From: Bacillus taeanensis
GTDB lineage: Bacteria; Bacillota; Bacilli; Bacillales; UBA6769
Assembly (NCBI RefSeq): GCF_003318295.1
Contig: NZ_QOCW01000020.1
Coordinates: 1 to 64,000 of the forward strand
Length of the DNA stretch: 64,000 bases
Direction: 5' to 3'
In this document: positions 17,350-26,278 of the stretch, piece after piece
Layout of the letters: each line of letters opens with the position of its first letter
Position numbering within the stretch: position 1 is the first letter of the stretch
Made by a program: the position numbers and the translations under genes
Notes under the pieces: generated by a model
Told to the model about the DNA's origin: nothing
Database searches by the model: none
The model's input: only the letters and a program-made list of their open reading frames with translations

Positions 17350-19679
17350 TTGAATATAATTGGCAGAAGTATTCCTCGAAAAGAAGCGTTTGATAAAGTG
17401 GCAGGGGTCGCGAAATATACAAATGATTACCAATCACCTCGTATGCTTCACGCGAAAATGGTCATAAGTCCTTATGGGCATGCTCTTATTAAAAAAATAG
17501 ATACTTCAAAGGCTTGGAAAGTTCCTGGAGTCAGAGCAATTCTAGCCGGAGAGCATTTTCCGCTTACTGGAGGAAATATCCGTGATCATCCGCCAATTGC
17601 TGTGGAAAAAGTGCGTTATCATGGGGAACCTGTTGCTGTTGTTGTTGCTGATACGCCAGTTCTTGCAAAAAGAGCCGCAGACCTCATTCAAGTTACATAT
17701 GAACCCTTTCCAGTAGTAAATTCCCCAACTCAAGCGCTGCAAGATGAGGCCCCGCTTATCCATCCTAATTTAGGAAACTATCATAAGGAAGAAGGGGTCT
17801 ATCCAGAAAAGGGTACAAATATTGCACACCGCACAAAAATCCGTAAAGGAAGTGTATAGAAGAGGGTTTTAAGGAAAGTGATGTAGTTGTTGAATCATCT
17901 TTCTCTTTTTCTCCATCTGATCATTCGGCAATGGAAACAAGATGTGCGACCTGTGAAATTCATCCGGATGGCTATATTGAAATCATGGCTTCATCTCGGG
18001 CGCCTTTTATGATTAAGGAATTGATTGGCACTTATTTTGATGTGGATGTTGGCACAGTGATTGTCAACACACCGTTAGTTGGCGGGGGATATGGAGGAAA
18101 ATCTTCTGTACAATTAGAGTTTCTCGTATATCTAGCTTCAAAAGCAGTAGAAGGAAGGCCGGTGAAACTTCTAAATACAAGAGAAGAAGATTTAATTACT
18201 TCACCGTGTCATATTGGACTTGATGCTAAAGTGAAACTCGGCTGTACACAAGATGGAAAGCTAAAAGCTGCGGAAATGCTGTATTTAATTGACGGCGGTG
18301 CTTATGCAGATAAAGCACCTGACCTCAGTCGGGCTGCAGCTGTTGACTGCACAGGTCCATATCATATTGAAAACATCTGGTGTGATTCCCTTTCGATGTA
18401 TACGAACCACCCATATGCATCTCCTTATCGTGGTTTTAGCCATTCAGAGGTATTGTTTGCTTTTGAGAGAACAATGGATCTGCTTGCAAAAAAGCTTAAG
18501 ATGGATCCTCTCGAATTGTGAATGAAAAATGCCATTTTACCTGGCCATACAACACCGACTAAAGTACTTCTTAATGCAAGCACTATTGGAGATCTACCAG
18601 CATGTATTAAAAAATTAAAAGAAATGATGAATTGGGAAGAAGGAGAAAGAGTCGAAGTAAGTTCTACTAAAATACGGGTAAAAGGGATTAACTGTGTTTG
18701 GAAAACTTCTACAATTGATCCTGATGCTAGTTCAGGCGTTATTTTAACCTTTAATTCTGACGGCAGTATTAATTTATTGTCTGGTGTTGTAGAAATCGGT
18801 ACAGGAACGAAAACAGTGCTTGCACAAATGCTTGCTGAAAAGCTGAAAATGGATATTGATCACATCCATGTGAGAATGAAGGTGGATACACAAACAACGC
18901 CAGAGCATTGGAAAACCGTTGCAAGCAGAGGGACATTTATGGCAGGAAGAGCTTTAATGGAAGCTGCTGATGATGTGATTAAACAATTAAAAGAAATTGC
19001 TTCCTGTGTATTAAGGTGTTCCCCAGAGGATTTAGAAGTTGGCTATGGGAAGGTTTTTCTAAGAGATGACCCGAGCATTAGTGTGGCCATAAAAGACGTG
19101 GCGTACGGTTATAAATATCCAAATGGAAATGCGATTGGCGGACAGATTATCGGCAGAGGAAACTATATTTTACGTCATATGACAAAGCTTGACCGAGAAA
19201 CAGGTGCAGGAAAAACAGGACCAGAATGGACAGTAGGGGCTCAAGGAGTAGAGGTTGAATTTAATCCCAAAGACTATACGTACAGAATTATAAACGCTTT
19301 TTCCGTGATTGATATTGGCAGGGTGTTAAATGATAAAGCGGCGAAAGGACAGGTAATGGGAGCGATGAGTATGGGACTTGGATTTGCCGGACGGGAAACC
19401 TTTCAATTTGATCAATGGGGAAGAGTCTTGAACCCACAGCTCCGCACCTACCGACCGCTTCGCTATGGGGAGCATCCGAACTATTTCGCTGCTTTTGTTG
19501 AAACTCCTCAAATTGATGCTGCATATGGAGCGCGCGGTGTTGGCGAGCATGGATTACTTGGCATGCCGGCCGCTTTGGCGAACAGCTTATCAATTGCGGC
19601 TGAAGTAGACCTCTACCATCTACCGCTTATTCCTGAGCTCATATGGAGGATGAAGGAGGCACTGAAATTATTACACTAG
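17350..19679 (+). pseudogene. molybdenum hydroxylase large subunit (xanthine dehydrogenase/CoxL family), broken
   Basis: The three open segments together make one molybdopterin-binding subunit of the xanthine dehydrogenase family. The TTG start follows GGAGGGG. A one-base change near 17853 shifts the frame: after IRKGSV the other frame continues EEGFKESDVVVESS. At 18519-18521 a TGA stands where the alignment expects an Arg codon (CGA to TGA) between DPLEL and MKNAI, and the same frame then continues. The active-site Glu is still present in GARGVGEHGL near the end. The last few codons have been joined to the FAD subunit by a deletion. Xanthine or aldehyde oxidation would need a full-length subunit, so the operon is probably inactive. 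Confidence 0.85.
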
Positions 19680-20398
19680 GACGGCTAAATCTTGTTTATA
19701 CAAGGGCTGTGATTGATATAAAAGGCATTCCAGAATGTTCAGTCCTAACGATTAGAGAAAATCGCTTGGTGATAGGGTCCGCATTGTCGCTAACTAAAAT
19801 TGAGGAGGAGAATCTATTTCCGCTGTTAAGTAAAACTGCGAGTGAGGTAGCTGATCATACAGCACGAAATAAGGTTACGTTAGGCGGAAATATTTGCGGT
19901 CAAATTTTTTATCGAGAAGCTGTTCTGCCGCTTCTACTGTCTGATAGCAGAGTAGTTATTGCGGGTGAAAAAGGAATCAGGGAGCTTCCTATTAATCTTG
20001 TATTTAATAAACAGCTCCAGTTAGAAAAAGGGGAATTTCTCGTTCAAATTCTAACAGACAAAAGTTATCTTGAAGTCCCCTATGTTAGCATTAAAAAACG
20101 CCAGCAGTGGGATACAGGTTATCCGCTTGTTACGGTCGCATCTATAAAAAAAGAAGATAAAATGAGAGTGGCTTTCAGCGGTGTTTGTCCATTTCCATTT
20201 CGTTCTCAAAAAATAGAGGAAGTGTTAAATGAAAAACAGCTGCCATATGAAGAAAGAGTGCAGCTCGTTTTTCGTTATTTACCTCAGCCAATTCTGAATG
20301 ATACAGAAGGGTCTTCAGACTATCGGTTATTTGTATTAAAAAATACACTGCTTCATGTGCTGAGAGCATTGGAAGGAGAAGAAAATGGACGCTTCTGA
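19643..20398 (+). CDS. FAD-binding subunit of molybdenum hydroxylase, N-terminally truncated
   Basis: A 251-residue CoxM/XdhB-type flavoprotein. Family members usually begin with 35-40 residues (an FDFxY.. segment) before the first FAD motif; here the frame begins almost at that motif (GGTEIITLGR). The second FAD motif, TLGGNICG, is present. The start lies inside the end of the broken large-subunit frame and reads through its final codons out of phase, which indicates a deletion across the original gene junction. It would pass electrons from the Mo centre and Fe-S clusters to NAD+ or another acceptor if the complex were intact. Confidence 0.75.
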   Translation: MEDEGGTEIITLGRLNLVYTRAVIDIKGIPECSVLTIRENRLVIGSALSLTKIEEENLFPLLSKTASEVADHTARNKVTLGGNICGQIFYREAVLPLLLSDSRVVIAGEKGIRELPINLVFNKQLQLEKGEFLVQILTDKSYLEVPYVSIKKRQQWDTGYPLVTVASIKKEDKMRVAFSGVCPFPFRSQKIEEVLNEKQLPYEERVQLVFRYLPQPILNDTEGSSDYRLFVLKNTLLHVLRALEGEENGRF

Positions 20399-20858
20399 AA
20401 TGAGTAAGGTAACGGTTTTCTTACATGTTAATGGAGAGAAAAGAGCGGTGATGATCAGAGCGGCAGATACACTGTTAGAGGTTTTGCGAGAACAGTTAAG
20501 GTTAACAGGTGCGAAACCAGGATGTTTAAATGGAGACTGCGGCGCTTGTACAGTTGATGTTGACGGCACGCCAATGAAGTCTTGTCTGATGCTCGCGGTG
20601 GAAGCCGACGACAGCACGATCACAACCATTGAAGGACTTAAGGATACGCCGATTCAAAAAGCTTTTGTAGAAAAATTTGCTTTCCAATGCGGCTACTGCA
20701 CACCAGGCTTTATTATGAATTGTCATGCATTAACGAAACGTTACCCGAATGCAAAGGATGAGACGATAACAGGATGGTTAGAATCAAATATTTGCAGATG
20801 CACGAGCTACCAAGAAATTGAAGAGACTGTTAAGTCAGTTTTAGAAGGTGGCTCGTAA
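20385..20858 (+). CDS. [2Fe-2S] subunit of molybdenum hydroxylase
   Basis: A complete 157-residue CoxS/XdhC-type iron-sulfur protein. The N-terminal plant-ferredoxin cluster is held by GCLNGDCGACTV plus a later Cys (MKSCLM); the C-terminal four-helix cluster by CGYCTPG and NICRCTSY. AAGGAG lies 6 bases before the ATG, and it overlaps the FAD gene by 14 bases. Order large-FAD-FeS differs from B. subtilis pucABCDE. It is intact although its catalytic partner is not. Confidence 0.88.
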   Translation: MDASEMSKVTVFLHVNGEKRAVMIRAADTLLEVLREQLRLTGAKPGCLNGDCGACTVDVDGTPMKSCLMLAVEADDSTITTIEGLKDTPIQKAFVEKFAFQCGYCTPGFIMNCHALTKRYPNAKDETITGWLESNICRCTSYQEIEETVKSVLEGGS

Positions 20859-21201
20859 TATAATACACCTTAAATAATCACAAATACTATCATTGTTAGC
20901 AGCCTGTTTCTTCTAAGAAGAGATAGGCTGTCAAAGTCTTACCATCTCAAGAATAATGTTAGAAAAACTTACAATATAAAATTGTTGAAGTGATGATTTA
21001 AAAATTCTTCGTTAGGTTTCTTTACATAAAATAACTAAAAGATAAAATATCTGGTAATCTATTATATAACAGATATAATTTTTTCAATATCAGCTAAGGT
21101 GGAAACGGTTTCGATGTATGTTGAGTAGATCGATAGAAGGAGTCAGATGTTTAAGTCGTGCAGTTGGAAAGTGAAAAACAAATTTTAAGGAGGAAAATGT
21201 A
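20859..21201. other. intergenic region with promoter and cre-like site for the HPr-like gene
   Basis: A TATAAT at 21074-21079 could be a -10; no good -35 is visible. At 21100-21114 a GAAAC-G-GTTTC palindrome resembles a CcpA cre site with two departures from consensus. It lies downstream of the -10, where CcpA would act as a roadblock. A weak hairpin (AGCCT...AGGCT, about 20901-20929) follows the Fe-S gene. Confidence 0.4.
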
Positions 21202-21639
21202 GTGAAAAAAGAATATTATTTGATCGTCCCTAATTCCTTTACCGTTTGCCAAGCCTTTGATGTTGTAAAAATTGCCAATACTTTTAAAAGCAGGGTGATG
21301 TTTTATAAAGATGAGGTTTCTGCTGATGGAAAGGATATTTCATCAATGGTCCTGCTGTTTCTAACGTTAAAGAAGGATGATTCGCTTTTACTAGTAGTAG
21401 AAGGTCCAGATAGTGATCGATTATGGGCTAGGCTAACGGAATATATGATGTATGCTTCAAAGAATGAAAATGAGTTAGACTGTTGGCAGCAGGAAGCACT
21501 TGACCAATTAGCAAAAGAACTTAAAGAGATGAAAACAGCATGTGTTTCTGACTTACGAATTATGGCTAAATCTTACCTAAAAATCACCAAAGAAGCGTTA
21601 TATAGCATGCATAAAGAAGATTCTGTTATATATCAATGA
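21202..21639 (+). CDS. HPr-like protein lacking the phosphocarrier histidine
   Basis: 145 residues. Residues 1-75 align with the HPr fold of the phosphotransferase system: IVPNSFTVCQAFDVVKIAN stands at the GIHARPA loop, and ADGKDISSMVLLF at the regulatory Ser46 helix. His15 is replaced by Thr14 and Arg17 by Cys16, so phosphotransfer from enzyme I is not expected. At the Ser46 position there is Asp45, which in HPr mimics the phosphoserine form. A C-terminal helical extension of about 60 residues is not part of HPr. GTG start with AAGGAGG upstream. It is monocistronic with a cre-like palindrome in its leader. Closest concept is Crh, which also lost His15. A truncated paralogue lies at 26016. 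Confidence 0.6.
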   Translation: MKKEYYLIVPNSFTVCQAFDVVKIANTFKSRVMFYKDEVSADGKDISSMVLLFLTLKKDDSLLLVVEGPDSDRLWARLTEYMMYASKNENELDCWQQEALDQLAKELKEMKTACVSDLRIMAKSYLKITKEALYSMHKEDSVIYQ

Positions 21640-21668
21640 AAAATAAAATGAGAAAACAATCAAAATAA

Positions 21669-21797
21669 ATGCTATATCAAACAATCTCAATTGGTATCCC
21701 TAAATCTGTTCCTGCTGGAAAATATGCAAAAGAAATGCTTGAGAATATAGGAGTATGGGATGAGGTTGAAAGCAAGGTTGTGTTTGGTATGAGGTGA
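21669..21797 (+). pseudogene. remnant of molybdate-binding protein gene modA
   Basis: A 42-codon frame reads ISIGIPKSVPAGKYAKEMLE and NIGVWDEV, which is the C-terminal region of ModA, the molybdate ABC importer binding protein, and then stops. No signal peptide, N-terminal lobe or modBC genes are nearby. It is a fragment lying just downstream of the decayed molybdoenzyme operon. Confidence 0.7.
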
Positions 21798-21829
21798 TTT
21801 AGTTCAAGTAGAGCATGTAAGTCATACAG

Positions 21830-21866
21830 AAAACGCTCTGGTCTGTGAAGTGACCGAGCGTTTTTC
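21830..21866 (+). terminator. terminator downstream of the modA remnant
   Basis: AACGCTC-TGGTC / GACC-GAGCGTT hairpin followed by TTTTTC. Confidence 0.8.
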
Positions 21867-22034
21867 TTACTGATGCTAATATCTTTTTAAAATTTGTGTG
21901 AATGTGATTGTTATTTTATGTACGATTGACAATCCTCTCTCAGAGCTGAATCCGTTAGTCTTAGTAAAAACTATTCTTAAAAGGAGGAATCGTCCACGCT
22001 GGGTAATACAAACCTTGATGATGGTAACCTAAGG

Positions 22035-22658
22035 CTAATAGGCAGCAAGTCCATTCCAGAAAAAGTCGATAATCTTCTCAGCTGTTTCTTCAATCGATGA
22101 GAAGATGGCGGTTTGATCCGGATTACGATAATTGCCTACCTTTAATAAGGAAATATAGCTGTGGGCCGCAAACTTTGGATTGACTTTAGGAATTTCTCCG
22201 GTTTCAATCGCATTATGAAATGCTTTTTCGAGTACGTCAAACATTTTTTCCTCAGCCTCTTGTATTTGTTGGAACTGTTTTTTTGTTAAAGAGTTTTTCG
22301 TTTCTCTTAAAAATCCGTCTAAGTCAAGATCAAAGGTTGCTTTCAAATGTGCTTCTGCCACTTTATGAAGTCGAATTCGTAAAGGCTCATTTTCTACTAA
22401 CATCGCCTCCATATATTTGCGGATACGGAGCATCATCTGCACCATTGCCTCAGTAAACAATGACGCTTTGCTTTCAAAATAATAATAGACCGTTGCCTTA
22501 GTAACGTTACATTCTTTTGCGACATCGTCAATGGATACATCTTGAAACCCATTTTTTAAAAACAAGGCCGTTGCTGTTTGGAGAATGATAACATTCGTTG
22601 GCTGTTTTTGTTCACTAGAGCGAGGTCTTCCTAGTGACTTTTTCCTTTTTGCATTCAA
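22035..22658 (-). CDS. TetR/AcrR-family repressor
   Basis: A 207-residue TetR-type regulator with the N-terminal helix-turn-helix (VSIDDVAKECNVTKATVYYYF) and a helical ligand-binding C-terminal part. The -10 box TATAAT of this gene lies at 22691-22696, so transcription would begin about at the upstream ATG (22682). A TTG at 22658 with AAGGAG nine bases ahead is therefore the more likely start. It is divergent from an MMPL exporter, and a palindromic operator overlaps both promoters, implying repression of the exporter and of itself. Confidence 0.88.
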   Translation of the reverse strand: MNAKRKKSLGRPRSSEQKQPTNVIILQTATALFLKNGFQDVSIDDVAKECNVTKATVYYYFESKASLFTEAMVQMMLRIRKYMEAMLVENEPLRIRLHKVAEAHLKATFDLDLDGFLRETKNSLTKKQFQQIQEAEEKMFDVLEKAFHNAIETGEIPKVNPKFAAHSYISLLKVGNYRNPDQTAIFSSIEETAEKIIDFFWNGLAAY

Positions 22659-22690
22659 ATCCGTTCTCTCCTTACCATTCATTGTCTTTC

Positions 22691-22743
22691 ATTATAGCAT
22701 AAACACATTATTAGTTGATAATTAACTAACCAGTATATATAAT
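22691..22743. promoter_or_regulatory. divergent promoters with TetR-type operator
   Basis: TTAGTT-7-AACTAA (22711-22729) is a perfect inverted repeat. It overlaps the -35 (TTGATA, 22714-22719) of a plus-strand promoter whose -10 TATAAT lies at 22738-22743, and also the -35 region of the minus-strand promoter (TATAAT, 22696-22691). This geometry fits simultaneous repression by the adjacent TetR protein. Confidence 0.7.
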
Positions 22744-22824
22744 TTATATGGAAGTTAAGGAAGCGTATATCAACGGGGGAAGTAAGTGTCTAAAGCTGAA
22801 AAGTACATAACAAAGGAGAATCGT

Positions 22825-25050
22825 ATGAATACATTCTTAAACAAAATGGGAAAAGTTGCGGCAGGATCAAAAAGCAGATGGATGACAGTGATTGTTTGGG
22901 TTCTAATTGTAGGTTTACTGTCTTCGGTATGGCCCCAGGTAAATGATGAAGAAACGAATTCAAATCAATTACTCCCGGAAACGGCAATGTCGGTGGAGGC
23001 ATCGAAAATTTCCGATGAGCAGTTTCCAGATGAAACAGGATTGCCGTTACTAGTTGTCTGGTATCGCGCGGGTGGGTTAAATGAACAGGATTTTCAGTCT
23101 GTTCAAGCTCTCTACCGTGAACTAAAAGAAGAGCCTCTCGAGAGACAATCAATGGTTCCGGACTTTGGAAATATGCCGCCGCAGGCTTTGATGCAGGCTG
23201 CATCCGAGGACGGGGCTGCATTAACAACTCCGATTTTTTACGATGCCGAAGCTTCGGTTGATGAACTGCAGGAGTCACTAACATCTTTAAAAGACAAAAT
23301 TACAAGCATCACGGAGCAAAATCCATTTACAGAAGAGATCTCAGCAGAAGGATTGCATGTCCGCTTTACAGGTCCAGTAGGGATTCAGACTGATGCAACC
23401 GAACTATTTAGTCAAGCAGATGTAACATTGCTTCTTGCAACTGTAGTACTTGTGCTGGTGCTGCTGATCGTGCTGTATCGTTCTGTTATTTTAGCGCTTG
23501 TTCCGCTAATCGGAGTCGGTTTTGCTTATGGCTTGATTAGTCCGCTGTTAGGTTTTATGGCAAGCAAAGGATGGATTGTTGTTGATGCACAAGCGATTTC
23601 AATTATGACCGTGCTTTTATTCGGGGCTGGAACAGATTATTGCTTATTTCTCATTTCAAGATATCGAGATGAACTGCAGCTTGAACCGAATAAATACAAA
23701 GCCCTTCAGCTCGCGCTTGCAAATTCTGGTGGAGCGATCATGATGAGTGCCATAACGACCGCGTTAGGATTATTCACTTTAGCACTCGCTCAATATGCTT
23801 CCTATGATCGCTTTGCTGTGCCGTTTAGTGCGGCAATCATTATTATGGGGATTGCAGTATTAACGCTGTTACCTGCCATTCTTGCGCTGCTGGGTCGAAC
23901 TGCCTTTTTTCCATTCATTCCAAGAACGGAAAGTATGATAAAGGAACTCGAACAAAAACGAGGAAAGCCTGTCCGTAAGTTAAAAAATCGCAGTCGTTTC
24001 AGCAAAGCAGCAGGTTGCTTAGTAACGGAGAGGCCGTGGCAAATTATTGTCGTTACGATGGTCTTTTTAGTTGGACTCGCTGCCTTTGTTACGAAAATCG
24101 AGTATACGTATGGTGTGTTTGAATCATTTCCTGAAGAGATGCCGTCCCGAGAAGGTCATGCCATTATTGCCGAGCATTATCCTGTTGGGGAAATTGCGCC
24201 CGTTCAACTAATCGTTAATTCAGAAGGTAACGGTTCTAAGATTAAGGAAGAAATCGAAGCTCTTCCTTATATCGAACAAGTTAGTGAACCGAAAGCGGGA
24301 CAGCATGAGCCAAATATAAAAGAATACAGCATCGTTTTATCGATCGATCCTTATGCTTCTGAAGCCATTTCTAAAATTCCGGAGTTAAAGGAAGCTGCAG
24401 CTGATGCACTTGGAAATGAAGGTTTGGCACAATCAAACGAACAAGTTTGGTTAGGCGGAGAAACGGCAACATTGTACGACACAGAGAAGATTACGAGCAG
24501 TGATCAGAACAAGATTATTCCTGTCGTACTTGTGATCATTGCAGTTCTGCTGGTAATCTATTTGCGTTCGATTCCGGCAATGATTTACCTGCTTGTGACT
24601 GTTGTTCTCTCATTTTTATCAGCGCTTGGATTAGGCTGGCTTGTGATTCATTACGGAATGGGAGCAGATGCCATGCAGGGCTTAATCCCGCTTTATGCAT
24701 TTGTATTTTTAGTCGCGCTGGGGGGAGATTACAACATTTTCATGATCTCAAGCATCTGGAAGAACTTCAAAAAGATGCCGTTAAAAAAGGCAATTGCAGA
24801 AGGAGTGGAAGAAACGAGCAGTGTTATTACTTCCGCTGGTCTCATTTTAGCAGGAACGTTTTCTGTTTTAGCTGTTCTGCCGCTTCAAGTATTGGTCCAA
24901 TTTGGCACGGTAACGGCAATTGGCGTACTGCTCGATACGTTTATTGTAAGACCGCTCCTCGTTCCGGCGATTACAACTGTACTTGGGAAATATTCTTTTT
25001 GGCCGGGCGAGCTTTGGAAAAAGGAAGATTTAGAAAAGCAAGAAGGATAA
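22825..25050 (+). CDS. MMPL/RND-family exporter (YdfJ-like)
   Basis: A 741-residue membrane protein with the MMPL duplicated layout: a membrane helix, an extracytoplasmic domain, five or six helices, and then the same pattern repeated. The charged motif in the fourth helix region (GAGTDYCLFLISRYRDEL) and its second-half counterpart (ALGGDYNIFMISSI) are the proton-relay sites of the family. It exports hydrophobic compounds or lipids by proton antiport. An upstream GTG at 22786 is in frame, but AAAGGAG sits just before the ATG at 22825, which is chosen. It is controlled by the divergent TetR gene. Confidence 0.88.
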   Translation: MNTFLNKMGKVAAGSKSRWMTVIVWVLIVGLLSSVWPQVNDEETNSNQLLPETAMSVEASKISDEQFPDETGLPLLVVWYRAGGLNEQDFQSVQALYRELKEEPLERQSMVPDFGNMPPQALMQAASEDGAALTTPIFYDAEASVDELQESLTSLKDKITSITEQNPFTEEISAEGLHVRFTGPVGIQTDATELFSQADVTLLLATVVLVLVLLIVLYRSVILALVPLIGVGFAYGLISPLLGFMASKGWIVVDAQAISIMTVLLFGAGTDYCLFLISRYRDELQLEPNKYKALQLALANSGGAIMMSAITTALGLFTLALAQYASYDRFAVPFSAAIIIMGIAVLTLLPAILALLGRTAFFPFIPRTESMIKELEQKRGKPVRKLKNRSRFSKAAGCLVTERPWQIIVVTMVFLVGLAAFVTKIEYTYGVFESFPEEMPSREGHAIIAEHYPVGEIAPVQLIVNSEGNGSKIKEEIEALPYIEQVSEPKAGQHEPNIKEYSIVLSIDPYASEAISKIPELKEAAADALGNEGLAQSNEQVWLGGETATLYDTEKITSSDQNKIIPVVLVIIAVLLVIYLRSIPAMIYLLVTVVLSFLSALGLGWLVIHYGMGADAMQGLIPLYAFVFLVALGGDYNIFMISSIWKNFKKMPLKKAIAEGVEETSSVITSAGLILAGTFSVLAVLPLQVLVQFGTVTAIGVLLDTFIVRPLLVPAITTVLGKYSFWPGELWKKEDLEKQEG

Positions 25051-25094
25051 TTTTTTACAGCCTATTCTTGTAAAAAAAAGTTAGCGTATGAAAA

Positions 25095-25131
25095 GAAAAG
25101 CGTAAAACGCATTGCGTTTTACGCTTTTCTA
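25095..25131 (+). terminator. terminator of the MMPL exporter
   Basis: AAAAGCGTAAAACGC / GCGTTTTACGCTTTT hairpin, nearly perfect, 44 bases after the stop codon. Confidence 0.85.
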
Positions 25132-25223
25132 ATTCATATGTGGACATTTAAGTTCAGCTTCTAATAACTATAGCTTCCTGATGCAGCCGAAACGATCATA
25201 ACAAAGGCTGGCCAAAAAGGTGA

Positions 25224-25412
25224 TTATAAATTTAATTCTTCAATCCGTTTCGAATTAAGCAAGAATAATGTGAATGAAAAGAAGGACCCTAATCCACATA
25301 CCGCAAAGGCAAAATTTGAAAACTCGCTTGAATTGTTTGTTAATCCAATAATGAATGCAGTAAAGATAATTGACAAATTAAGCAGCAGAAGTATTTTTAT
25401 TTTTCTTTCCAC
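25224..25412 (-). CDS. small two-span membrane protein (62 aa)
   Basis: Two hydrophobic segments (about residues 6-25 and 33-52) with a short polar loop, and a charged C-terminus (NSKRIEELNL). GTG start with AAGGAG 11 bases upstream, slightly long spacing. No family recognised. Confidence 0.5.
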   Translation of the reverse strand: MERKIKILLLLNLSIIFTAFIIGLTNNSSEFSNFAFAVCGLGSFFSFTLFLLNSKRIEELNL

Positions 25413-25585
25413 TCGTTATCACTCTCCTTATCTACTTATCATTTTACTAGATCACTGTCATCATATCTCGATGTTCGTTATATAACATGACAAGTTTTTT
25501 GAGGGATAAGGAAACGTTTAAGCGGATTTCTCGAATAGAATAAAGGTAAGACAGCTTCCTAATCAATATAGCTATTGTTAAGAGA

Positions 25586-25843
25586 TTATTTTTTATTCAT
25601 CATTTTTATCAATGAAGCAAAATCTGTCGGCATGTTATTCGTTAGAATTGCTTTGACAATTTGATCTTCTTTTTCTTTTGGTACTGGGCGATTCGCTAAT
25701 TTTGAAACTTGTTTAATAACGCCTCGAACGGTTTGTTCATCTTTAAAGTTTGCATTTTTTAGGGAGTTTGCTAATTTAAGAACTTCCATCATTTTAACGC
25801 CTGTTTTCTTTTCGATCATACCAAAGAAGCTATTCCCGCTCAT
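25586..25843 (-). CDS. spoVIF: stage VI sporulation protein F (SpoVIF)
   Basis: An 85-residue protein that fits SpoVIF (YjcC) over its whole length: FFGMIEKKTGVKMMEVLKLA, ANFKDEQTVRGVIKQVSKLA and a C-terminal SLIKMMNKK. In B. subtilis it is made in the mother cell and needed for spore coat assembly. AAAGGAGG lies 7 bases before the ATG. Monocistronic; no sigma-K promoter was identified with confidence. Confidence 0.85.
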   Translation of the reverse strand: MSGNSFFGMIEKKTGVKMMEVLKLANSLKNANFKDEQTVRGVIKQVSKLANRPVPKEKEDQIVKAILTNNMPTDFASLIKMMNKK

Positions 25844-26015
25844 TTAATTTCCTCCTTTACTAGTAATGGATGATGAAGGAATTTTATTTGTTTCTTAAAT
25901 AAGATGCTCTCCTCTAGAGAATAATTTAGTTTATCGTATTCATTATCATAACGATCTGTTTAGACTAGTATCTACAATTCTTAAATAAAGAGAGTGAAAG
26001 TAGGAGGAAAATACT

Positions 26016-26215
26016 TTGAAAAAAGAATATGATTGGATCGTCCCTTATTCTTTTACCGTTTGCCAACCTTTGCTGATGGAAAAGATATTTCAACCACTGT
26101 CCTGCTGTTTCTCACGTTAAAGAAGAATGATCCACTACAGCTGATGATAGAGTGTCCAGATAGTGCTGTTTTAGCTTTTTTTGTTTGGTTTATAGCAGGG
26201 TTGTTAACAGTTTAA
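26016..26215 (+). pseudogene. truncated paralogue of the HPr-like gene at 21202
   Basis: The TTG start with TAGGAGG upstream opens MKKEYDWIVPYSFTVCQP, nearly identical to the start of the HPr-like protein. About 70-80 bases are then missing and the frame changes. After the gap another frame continues FADGKDISTTVLLFLTLKK and ECPDS, then ends in an unrelated hydrophobic tail. It retains the Asp at the Ser46 position. No product with an HPr fold is possible. Confidence 0.75.
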
Positions 26216-26243
26216 ATAAAATAGGTATAAATATACACATAGA

Positions 26244-26272
26244 TTGACAAATGGTAATCATTTCTATATAGT
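26244..26272 (+). promoter_or_regulatory. promoter of the IS607-type element
   Basis: -35 TTGACA (26244-26249), 17-base spacer, -10 TATAGT (26267-26272), directly ahead of the tnpA ATG at 26279. Confidence 0.65.
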
Positions 26273-26278
26273 AAAAAC

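Noticed and set aside
26150-26215. Similarity of the tail of the HPr-like remnant (FIAGLL) to the end of CydB
   Set aside because: Only about a dozen bases match; too short to claim common origin.
26244-26278. Apparent TTG start of the serine recombinase at 26244
   Set aside because: That TTG is the first base triplet of the -35 box TTGACA; the real N-terminus begins at the ATG at 26279 in another frame.
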